The position numbers and the translations under genes are program-made. Shown here piece by piece: positions 1 to 5,327 of a stretch of 5,327 nt of DNA. The stretch spans positions 1 through 5,327 of the forward strand of contig JASKJZ010000205.1 in NCBI GenBank assembly GCA_030154385.1. The letters are read 5' to 3'. Positions within the stretch are counted from its first letter, which is position 1; each line of letters begins with the position of its first letter. The notes beneath the pieces were generated by a model. The model was not told the origin of the DNA and ran no database searches. It worked only from the letters and a program-made list of their open reading frames with translations. The stretch is from Clostridiales bacterium (lineage in GTDB: Bacteria > Bacillota_A > Clostridia > Lachnospirales > Lachnospiraceae).

Positions 1-1760
1 GCATGGTTACTAGTCAAAATGGACTTGCATCTATATTGACTTAACATTTTGGTGGAGGCGAGGGGAGTATCTCCCCGTACACACACGCAGTCTGTGCCTC
101 CGTTTCGATTTATATCAGCGATGTCTCCATCACTTGCTTTACTTTCATTTATACTTCCTATCGATTTGCTATCATCACCCCTTTCTTCCTTTTTATTAAA
201 ATTTGCCGCCAGAGCAGGTAACTCGGGAAGAGTTAAATCGGGGTGGAAGTTGAAGAACACTTCAACACGACTTTCAAAAATCAATACCCTGTCTACATAA
301 AACTCTATCAGCTTCTTTGTAGTGGATAATTGACCGTTTTCGAGAAGCTTTCTCGCCTTCTGGAAGCTTTCTTTTAACTGCTCGACACTTACTTCCTTTA
401 CGTCACATTCATCACAAATTTGATTGTATCTGCACTCGACTTCAATCTTTTCATTTTCAATCTCAGTAAGCTTTTCAGCCAACGCCGCCGAACCTGTTTT
501 TGTGACAAGCCCTACCAGGTTGTTGATTTCTTTTTTCAATTCATTCAGCCGTTTACTGAGATTATCCCTTGTCCTTACTATATCTGCGTTTTTGTTAACC
601 TGGTATTTTTTATATTCTGCTGCAATCTTAGGGATTATCTTCTCGTCGAATACGTATTGCGCCAGCATATCAAGTACGAAAGCTTCAATATATTCACGCC
701 TGATTTCCTTGTTCGGGCAGATATGCTTCATTTGTCTTCCGGTACAGCGATAAGTAACATGCAGCTTTTTGTTTCTGCCGGTCATTTTTTTATTTCCGGC
801 ATATACATGTCCGCACTCTCCGCAAAAGATTTTACCGGATAAGAGGTATATTTCTTTAGCCCTGTTGCAAGCTCTGACACCTTTTCTCCTCTCGATTTTT
901 CTTTTTGCCATTTCAAATTCTTCTTTAGTAATTATAGGTGGCACAGCACCTTCAATTCTTATAATCTCATCATCCGGCTTATAAGCATTGCCATTTCTTT
1001 TGCCATCCATGTCCTTCGATACCAGCTTGTTAAAAACGTAGACTCCGATATACTTTTCATTCCTTATAATATTGTGTAAGGAATTTTTTCCGAAGCTCCG
1101 GCCTGTTTTTGTTTTATAGCCTTGACGGTTCAACTCCTTGATGATTTTAATATAGCCGTTTCCTTCATTGAACATCTTGAAAATCAGCCTTACAGCATCC
1201 GCTTCTTTTTCGTTAATTACAAGCTTTTTAGTCTCCGGATCAACATCATAGCCAAGTGGAGGAAGCCCACCGGTATGAAGTCCTTTAATGGCATTTTCAT
1301 TCATGCCCTTCCTTACTTCACGGGAAAGGTTTTTGCTGTAATACTCCGCCATTGCCTCAAGCACGGATTCAAGAATTATACTCTCAGGACTTTCTTCATC
1401 CAAATACTCAAGGACACTTACAAGTGAAACACCGTGACGTTTAAGCTCCATACGGTAGCCTATACTGTCCTGTCTGTTTCTGGCAAACCGGTCAAGCTTA
1501 TGCACTAGAACAACATCAAACTGACCTTCTTTTGAGTCCTGTATCATTCGCAGGAATTCCGGGCGATTGTCCGTCATGGCAGATTTTGCCCTGTCAATAT
1601 ATTCGGCCACTATTATTATGTCATTTTTCTTCGCATAATCCTTTATAGCTCGAAGTTGAGCATCTATTGACTCATCACGTTGGTTATCACTTGAAAACCT
1701 TGCATATACTGCTGCACGAACTATATGTTTTTTAGAACGTATTTTGTCCAGTATTCCCAT
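1..1760 (-). CDS. Large serine recombinase (site-specific integrase), 3' end beyond the window
   Basis: Site-specific recombinase that would integrate and excise the element by serine-linked double-strand cleavage and strand rotation. 586 codons are visible in one unbroken frame. The resolvase-type catalytic domain covers about residues 13-155: YARFSSDNQ at 19-27 carries the likely nucleophile Ser23, and KLDRFARN at 88-95 carries the conserved arginines. A 'Recombinase' DNA-binding domain follows at about 160-275. A zinc ribbon uses Cys313, Cys316, Cys339 and Cys348, and a charged coiled-coil segment spans about 377-445. The ATG start is preceded by AAAGGAG (1777-1771) with a 10-base spacer, 28 bases after the stop of the small upstream gene, so the two are probably cotranscribed from the promoter near 2062-2090. 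Oddity: no stop codon occurs before the window edge, and residues 562-571 are encoded by a tmRNA 3'-end-like sequence, so the final residues may come from flanking DNA. The family call is secure; the target site is inferred. Confidence 0.95.
   Translation of the reverse strand, partial: MGILDKIRSKKHIVRAAVYARFSSDNQRDESIDAQLRAIKDYAKKNDIIIVAEYIDRAKSAMTDNRPEFLRMIQDSKEGQFDVVLVHKLDRFARNRQDSIGYRMELKRHGVSLVSVLEYLDEESPESIILESVLEAMAEYYSKNLSREVRKGMNENAIKGLHTGGLPPLGYDVDPETKKLVINEKEADAVRLIFKMFNEGNGYIKIIKELNRQGYKTKTGRSFGKNSLHNIIRNEKYIGVYVFNKLVSKDMDGKRNGNAYKPDDEIIRIEGAVPPIITKEEFEMAKRKIERRKGVRACNRAKEIYLLSGKIFCGECGHVYAGNKKMTGRNKKLHVTYRCTGRQMKHICPNKEIRREYIEAFVLDMLAQYVFDEKIIPKIAAEYKKYQVNKNADIVRTRDNLSKRLNELKKEINNLVGLVTKTGSAALAEKLTEIENEKIEVECRYNQICDECDVKEVSVEQLKESFQKARKLLENGQLSTTKKLIEFYVDRVLIFESRVEVFFNFHPDLTLPELPALAANFNKKEERGDDSKSIGSINESKASDGDIADINRNGGTDCVCVRGDTPLASTKMLSQYRCKSILTSNH
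50..76 (-). other. tmRNA (ssrA) 3'-end-like sequence, probable attachment site
   Basis: Read on the minus strand, bases 68-50 are ACTCCCCTCGCCTCCACCA. This splits as the end of a T-loop (ACT), T-stem 3' half (CCCCT), a seven-base acceptor strand (CGCCTCC), discriminator A and CCA, as known for Firmicutes tmRNA. The opposite T-stem strand GGGG (76-73) is present, but the seven-base loop is AGATACT instead of the usual TTCGA-type loop. No tmRNA body or tag reading frame lies to the right, where the recombinase gene is. This is therefore a 3'-end fragment, as produced when an element integrates at the ssrA 3' end and leaves the intact gene at its other end. The tmRNA match rests on family knowledge, not an alignment to the host gene. 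Confidence 0.65.
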
Positions 1761-1788
1761 ATTTCGCTAACTCCTTTCGCATTTCAGC

Positions 1789-1956
1789 TCATCCTGCTTG
1801 AAAGGTAGGGGTTTCAGCATCATCTTCAATGTCATCACTCTGTTCAAAGATACTGTCCAGCGCTAGTAAAACAAGTTTTGCATCCGGTACTGTATTACTT
1901 TTGGAAAGTTTAATCACAGCATTTAAGATGCGTTTATCCTTTGAATAGATTTTCAT
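1789..1956 (-). CDS. Small acidic protein of unknown function, upstream of the recombinase
   Basis: A 55-residue protein that I do not recognise. It begins MKIYSKDKRIL and its first half is basic and probably helical. The tail is strongly acidic (EQSDDIEDDAET) and ends TFQAG. No signal peptide, membrane segment or cysteine motif is visible. The frame could be extended to a GTG at 1974, but the ATG at 1956 is preferred because GAGGAG (1972-1967) lies 10 bases before it and overlaps the region just after the GTG. It is the first gene after the promoter at 2062-2090 and sits 28 bases before the recombinase. That order suggests a recombinase accessory or regulator, such as a directionality or control factor, but nothing in the sequence proves it. 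No helix-turn-helix can be claimed. Confidence 0.7.
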   Translation of the reverse strand: MKIYSKDKRILNAVIKLSKSNTVPDAKLVLLALDSIFEQSDDIEDDAETPTFQAG

Positions 1957-2055
1957 ATAAGTAACACTCCTCACCGCTCAGGCAGGAAACGAAAGAATAT
2001 AGCTCAAAATTCCATCGATATTCATTTGTCAATGTCCATTACATATAACATCCCA

Positions 2056-2070
2056 GTATATATTATATAC
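2056..2070. repeat. Palindrome covering the -10 box, possible operator
   Basis: GTATATATTATATAC is a perfect dyad of two 7-base arms around one central base, and it includes the whole -10 hexamer of the recombinase promoter. A protein bound here would block RNA polymerase. AT-rich -10 regions are often partly self-complementary, so an operator role is only a suggestion. Confidence 0.35.
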
Positions 2071-2090
2071 AAATTCTTTGCGTTTTTCAA
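2062..2090 (-). promoter_or_regulatory. Sigma-A-type promoter for the small gene and recombinase
   Basis: On the minus strand, TTGAAA (2090-2085) and a perfect TATAAT (2067-2062) are separated by exactly 17 bases. Transcription would start near 2055, about 100 bases before the ATG at 1956. It lies in the only gap between the helicase stop and the small gene, so it gives the recombinase unit its own expression independent of the helicase. The leader contains overlapping short dyads at 2023-2040 (CATT-TGTC-AATG-TC-CATT) that could bind a regulator. Confidence 0.8.
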
Positions 2091-2119
2091 GACCTGAGCA
2101 AATATTAAACAAATTGAAC

Positions 2120-4663
2120 TTATTCAAAATACTGTTTAGATTTTTTTGATAGAATAAACCGTTTAACTTCATCGATAGAGCCGGTCACACGGCAATCCGG
2201 CAAAGCCTTTATAACCCTGTCACGGTAGTTTCCCCCTACCTTAAGTCGTGAATCCAGAATTGAAATCACGCCGGTGTCAGTCTCATTTCTGATCAAGCGC
2301 CCAACACCCTGCTTAAGCTTGATAATCATTTCCGGGAAAACTACTTTGTTTTTATATTCGTCTGCACTGTCATACAGGGTTTGTTCATATTCCGATATTG
2401 GATCAGGGACTGCAAACGGAAGTTTTACAATTATGAGAGAGGATAACGTGTCACCGGGAACATCAATGCCTTCCCAGCAATTACCGGAAGCAAACAGGAC
2501 ACCGTTTTTGCTTTGCTTGAACGCATCAATCGGGTTAATTGACCCCTTCCCCATTTTGTAGACGGGAAATTGTTTTATCCTGCATGAAACCTGATTATAA
2601 ACAAGTTCCATCACTTTATATGATGTAAACAAAACAAGAGTATGGCCATAAGTAGCTTTTATCAATCTCTCCACTTCATCCGAAACAGCCTTGATATACT
2701 TTGGGTTTTTGCTGTCAGGAAATGGTGTTTTATCAGAAATATACAAAAGGCTGTTTTCAGAATAATTAAATGGTGATTTCTTGCTTGTCTCATCCAATCT
2801 ATCCGGCCTTACTCTATCAATCCCAATATTCTTTTTAATATGCGAAAAGCATCCGCTTACCGATAACGTTCCCGAAGTCAAAACTATTGGAATGGACTTG
2901 CTCCAGATATCCTCATAAAGCAAATTTTCCAGCCCTTTCGGTATAGAACACAAAACCGTTTTCCCGGTAAATTTAATATCTCCTCCAGGTATCTCAATCC
3001 AGTAGACTATATTCCGGCAATCAAGATATACCTTAAACCGGTCTACCAGTTCACGTAATGACCGCAATATATATTTATAAATGCTTTTAGGCCTGTCTTT
3101 AAGACAAGAACTATCTTCAAGCATGCCTATCAGACTTTCCAGTGTATAAATAACGCTCTTTATAGTCTTTTGTGCTGTTGGTGTTATAACGGTTTTATAT
3201 CTTTCGGTATCATCTTCCGTATCATAATCCAGTACTGGTTTCTTGAGTTCATCAAACAGGTTATTATTCAGTGTGGTCAGTCGGTTACAATAACTATCGA
3301 TGAGCTTTGTTGTTCTCTCCTGTCTATACTTCATTTTGAGAATGTAGCTCATCAGTCTGGGAATCTCATGGCTGGTTATGCTGTTGCCATACATCTGTCT
3401 TGCAGCACCTATCAGCTTGTGTGCCTCGTCAATGATAACTGCCTGATAATTCGGAATCAGTGGAGATAAGCCTTTACTCCGGTGTCTTACGTCTGCAAGC
3501 AAATAATTGTGATTACATATCTGAAAATCATGGTTGTAGGATTTTGCATGTTTAAGATATCTGTTGTAACGGCACGTCGAAAACATATCGCACTTCGAAT
3601 TGCATTGGGAAGAGACACAGATTCTGCTCTTCACATAGCATGAAAGGTTGTCATAATCATCAAGATCAATAGTCAGAAAACCCGCTGACCTCAATTGATT
3701 CAGAAGTTTTTCTACTGCAATATCCTTTTCATTTTTATTGTTTTTTGCAGATAAAGAAGCTGTATAGTCATTGAGCCGTTTATCACAGATATAATGCTCT
3801 TTTCCTTTTCGTATCACACAGGATAGTGGCTTATCTATTAGACCGCAACTCATAAGTATCTTTGAAATTTCAGGTATGTAATCATAAGCAACCGCTTTTT
3901 GCAGAGCAATACTTGAAGTTGATATAACGACAGGCATTTTGGAAGACATATAAAAATCGTTACTTAAAGGATAGGACGTTCTTATCCGATTGAAGTTTTT
4001 ATTATTCAACCGATGAATAATGGCTGCAATTATATATGCATGCGTTTTACCTATACCGACTTCTGCTTCACAAAGGGATATATTGCCTGTCTGAAGTGTC
4101 CTGAATATCATCTCTGCAAGTTCTATCTGGCTTTTCCTTATGGCATAGCCATATTCAGGAAGCTCTTCTTTAAAAATTTTATTTATGATGAGAATAAAAT
4201 TTTCATGTGCATCAGGTTTTGCAGAAATTGTAGCAACAGGCTCATAAGGTTCTATGATATTCTCGGATAATTGGGAATCAATTTCCGAATTATCTTTTAT
4301 TGCTACAAACGTTTGCTTCCCAGCTTTTCTAACATCTTTCTCTTTTGCGAAACCATTTATCTGTGAAACCGATCCATCTGCTCTGTTCGTGGGTTCTTTA
4401 TCTAAAACGAACATCTTTATGATTCTTTCTGCAATTTCTGCGTGTTTACTTTCTGTCACAGGCTTTTTAGTAAAGAACAAATACTTCTTTTCGTGCGTGA
4501 GACAATTTATTGCTTCATACTTATATACATTTCCGGTATAGTTTTCAGCCAATAGAAACTTATTGACCTTGAATACTGCTTTAATCTTTTCATTGAAGCA
4601 TCCTGCCTGAATCAGGCTATCTCTGATGCTCTGCACCGAATAATCAATGTTATTTCCCTCCAT
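2120..4663 (-). CDS. dinG: DinG/XPD-family ATP-dependent DNA helicase with iron-sulfur cluster
   Basis: Superfamily 2 helicase of the Rad3/XPD/DinG type; family members unwind DNA 5' to 3' using ATP and a 4Fe-4S domain. Numbered from the 4663 start (847 residues): Walker A AEVGIGKT at 200-207; likely cluster ligands Cys293 (in KGKEHYIC), Cys354, Cys358 and Cys364; ICNHNYLL at 382-389; Walker B box DEAH at 412-415; motif III LTSGTLS at 595-601; motif IV LFTSYKVM at 678-685; motif V CWEGIDVPGD at 729-738; motif VI QGVGRLIR at 785-792. All look intact. About 150 residues precede the helicase core and match no domain I know; no exonuclease motif is visible, unlike the longer Firmicutes exonuclease-helicase fusions. 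The frame is open to an ATG at 4699, but that codon directly abuts its only GCAGG, whereas 4663 has GGGGAGG 11 bases upstream. Its role in the element is inferred, perhaps processing or repair of element DNA. Confidence 0.92.
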   Translation of the reverse strand: MEGNNIDYSVQSIRDSLIQAGCFNEKIKAVFKVNKFLLAENYTGNVYKYEAINCLTHEKKYLFFTKKPVTESKHAEIAERIIKMFVLDKEPTNRADGSVSQINGFAKEKDVRKAGKQTFVAIKDNSEIDSQLSENIIEPYEPVATISAKPDAHENFILIINKIFKEELPEYGYAIRKSQIELAEMIFRTLQTGNISLCEAEVGIGKTHAYIIAAIIHRLNNKNFNRIRTSYPLSNDFYMSSKMPVVISTSSIALQKAVAYDYIPEISKILMSCGLIDKPLSCVIRKGKEHYICDKRLNDYTASLSAKNNKNEKDIAVEKLLNQLRSAGFLTIDLDDYDNLSCYVKSRICVSSQCNSKCDMFSTCRYNRYLKHAKSYNHDFQICNHNYLLADVRHRSKGLSPLIPNYQAVIIDEAHKLIGAARQMYGNSITSHEIPRLMSYILKMKYRQERTTKLIDSYCNRLTTLNNNLFDELKKPVLDYDTEDDTERYKTVITPTAQKTIKSVIYTLESLIGMLEDSSCLKDRPKSIYKYILRSLRELVDRFKVYLDCRNIVYWIEIPGGDIKFTGKTVLCSIPKGLENLLYEDIWSKSIPIVLTSGTLSVSGCFSHIKKNIGIDRVRPDRLDETSKKSPFNYSENSLLYISDKTPFPDSKNPKYIKAVSDEVERLIKATYGHTLVLFTSYKVMELVYNQVSCRIKQFPVYKMGKGSINPIDAFKQSKNGVLFASGNCWEGIDVPGDTLSSLIIVKLPFAVPDPISEYEQTLYDSADEYKNKVVFPEMIIKLKQGVGRLIRNETDTGVISILDSRLKVGGNYRDRVIKALPDCRVTGSIDEVKRFILSKKSKQYFE

Positions 4664-4674
4664 CTTGGAATGTA

Positions 4675-4681
4675 CCTCCCC
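4675..4681 (-). promoter_or_regulatory. Ribosome binding site deciding the helicase start
   Basis: GGGGAGG (4681-4675) precedes the ATG at 4663 by 11 bases. The upstream in-frame ATG at 4699 has GCAGG touching it with no spacer, so initiation at 4663 is favoured. The longer form would add 12 residues. Confidence 0.6.
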
Positions 4682-4722
4682 GTCATTTTTAATATTCATC
4701 CTGCAAATTGAACAGGATTGCC

Positions 4723-4836
4723 GGGCAGCACAATGCTATGGCAGACGACCAAACTGTCATATTGAGTTGCTTTTAATACACATAATTCGCATCACAGAAT
4801 ATTAGCATCCCGTCTGCCACAGTAGTTCTGCTGCCC
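4723..4836 (-). repeat. Two-part long inverted repeat upstream of the helicase
   Basis: Two nested perfect pairings form one extended stem: GGGCAGCA (4723-4730) with TGCTGCCC (4829-4836), and TGGCAGACG (4739-4747) with CGTCTGCCA (4811-4819). They are separated by an almost symmetrical internal loop of 8 and 9 bases and enclose 63 bases. The 17 paired bases without a mismatch are unlikely by chance. There is no T-run after it, so it is not an ordinary terminator. It lies just upstream of the helicase ribosome binding site and would be transcribed as part of its leader. It could be an RNA control element, or a DNA site such as an origin or nick region. Confidence 0.7.
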
Positions 4837-5102
4837 AACGACAGCGATTTATTAAAGGCATTTCAGGCAGCTTGCAGTTTACAAGCATCATAAAAGCCAC
4901 CGCAATTCTCTCTCAAATTTTGGCGTGCATTTTCCCACCCTCCGGGTGAGCCGTCCCTTGTCGGTGAAGATAGCCAGACGGAAGTATCATTATGCCTTTT
5001 ACGGGTCATGGCAATTTGGCAGTACCACTGCCAATTCAAAGCCGGAAGTTTATCGCTCGGAGTAAGACTACTCTGTCGTTGCGCTTCCGCTTACGTCGCT
5101 TT
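4836..5102 (-). ncRNA. Candidate structured RNA or structured leader, family not recognised
   Basis: This gene-free stretch holds many local stems: TTGGCAGT/ACTGCCAA with a 3-base loop (5016-5034); GAGTA/TACTC (5060-5073) inside CGGAAG/CTTCCG (5043-5048 with 5084-5089), itself flanked by AAAGC/GCTTT (5038-5042 with 5098-5102); GACGG/CCGTC (4951-4955 with 4977-4981); CACCC/GGGTG (4936-4948); GCTTG/CAAGC (4870-4886). A 9-base match, CAACGACAG (4836-4844) with CTGTCGTTG (5073-5081), could close the whole domain. It resembles no riboswitch, T-box, RNase P, 6S or group II intron core that I can recall. An open frame (5090 to 4863, ATG at 5009) also crosses it but lacks a ribosome binding site. The strand is assigned from the flanking terminator and helicase. 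Confidence 0.4.
4887..4916 (-). promoter_or_regulatory. Possible promoter for the helicase
   Basis: TTGAGA (4916-4911) and TATGAT (4892-4887) are each one base from the sigma-A consensus and are 18 bases apart. Transcription would begin near 4880, giving a leader of about 215 bases that includes the two-part inverted repeat. A local promoter is expected because a terminator separates the helicase from the upstream gene. The site lies within the structured region, so it may also be coincidence. Confidence 0.4.
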
Positions 5103-5174
5103 CTGCATCTGCAGCCGCAAAAGGAATGTACCTGAAACACCAGGTATGCAGTTTTCAAGGAACCGGTGAGGCAT

Positions 5175-5210
5175 AAAAAATGCCCCTACAGTTAGGTCAG
5201 CTGCAAGGGC
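5175..5210 (-). terminator. Rho-independent terminator of the upstream gene
   Basis: On the minus strand, GCCCTTGCAG (5210-5201) pairs with CTGTAGGGGC (5191-5182) over 10 positions, including two G-T wobbles, around a 9-base loop. It is followed by A and six T residues (5180-5175). It begins 28 bases after the stop codon of the partial gene at the right edge, as expected for its terminator. The plus-strand reading lacks a T-run after the stem. Confidence 0.8.
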
Positions 5211-5238
5211 AAAATTTCGTATTTTATAAAAAAATTTT

Positions 5239-5327
5239 TTATTTTTTCTCCATCTCTGAAATCAGCCTGTCCAGAATCCTCCCAAGGCGCTCCGACACGG
5301 TGCTCACTCCCCTATTTAGTACCTTTG
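5239..5327 (-). CDS. C-terminal end of an unidentified protein, truncated by the window
   Basis: Only the last 28 codons before TAA (5241-5239) are visible, entering the window in the frame that begins at 5325. The visible end, SERLGRILDRLISEMEKK, has the spacing of an amphipathic helix and finishes with basic residues, as many C-termini do. No internal start with a ribosome binding site is seen, so this is the tail of a longer gene that begins to the right. The terminator 28 bases downstream supports a real gene end. In elements of this kind the missing gene could be a mobilisation or replication protein, but the visible part does not identify it. Confidence 0.55.
   Translation of the reverse strand, partial: KVLNRGVSTVSERLGRILDRLISEMEKK

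Noticed and set aside
49..300. Plus-strand open frame starting with residues VEARGV
   Set aside because: It is the antisense of the tmRNA-like 3' end and of the recombinase C-terminal coding region. Frames beginning this way are a familiar artefact opposite Firmicutes tmRNA ends.
1..300. A complete tmRNA gene in the window
   Set aside because: Only the T-arm and acceptor 3' strand are present. No 5' acceptor half, tag frame or pseudoknots lie to the right, where the recombinase is coded.
420..1427. Several plus-strand open frames of 70-140 codons
   Set aside because: They lie fully antisense to the recombinase, whose frame is intact with recognisable domains and motifs. Their hydrophobic composition is that of shadow frames.
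1..1760. Frameshifted or decayed recombinase
   Set aside because: Direct reading of all 586 codons shows one continuous frame with intact catalytic and zinc-ribbon residues; the only missing part is beyond the window.
2274..4541. Plus-strand open frames within the helicase region
   Set aside because: They are antisense to a helicase with every core motif in order, and none shows a domain of its own.
2120..4663. Type IV CRISPR-associated DinG (Csf4)
   Set aside because: No csf genes and no repeat-spacer array are visible, and the iron-sulfur cysteines and general layout fit an ordinary DinG-type helicase.
4930..4950. T-box or group II intron core suggested by the GGGTGG-like segment
   Set aside because: The T-box consensus around GGTACCGCG and a terminator are missing, and no domain V-like stem or intron boundary sequence was found.

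Overview
The window looks like the end of an integrated mobile element (an integrative element or ICE, or a remnant of one) in a low-GC Gram-positive host, most likely of the class Clostridia. Support comes from the AT-rich composition, strong AGGAGG-type ribosome binding sites, a near-consensus sigma-A promoter, a large serine recombinase of the clostridial type, and a short sequence matching the 3' end of a Firmicutes tmRNA. The species cannot be named from the sequence.

All supported genes are on the minus strand, so transcription runs from right to left. At the right edge (5239-5327) is the last 28 codons of an unidentified protein, followed after 28 bases by a Rho-independent terminator (5175-5210). 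Next comes about 575 bases without a convincing gene (4664-5238). It is dense in perfect hairpins and holds a plausible internal promoter and a two-part long inverted repeat, and it reads as a structured leader or a separate structured RNA. A DinG/XPD-type iron-sulfur DNA helicase follows (2120-4663), with all its helicase motifs intact.

Left of the helicase, a strong promoter (-35 TTGAAA, 17-bp spacer, -10 TATAAT) with a 15-base palindrome across its -10 box drives a two-gene unit: a 55-residue acidic protein of unknown function (1789-1956) and, 28 bases later, a large serine recombinase (1760 down to the left edge). The recombinase frame is unbroken from its start to base 3 and has no stop codon inside the window.

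The most informative detail is at the far left. Inside the last visible recombinase codons, the minus strand reads as the T-stem 3' half, acceptor stem, discriminator A and CCA of a tmRNA (bases 68-50). This suggests that the element sits at the 3' end of ssrA, that bases 1-49 are host flank, and that the intact ssrA lies beyond the right edge at the other end of the element. It also means the recombinase C-terminus is read across the attachment site, so it would differ between integrated and excised forms. The helicase, small protein and recombinase are probably maintenance and mobility genes of this element; a role for the helicase in element processing is an inference only.
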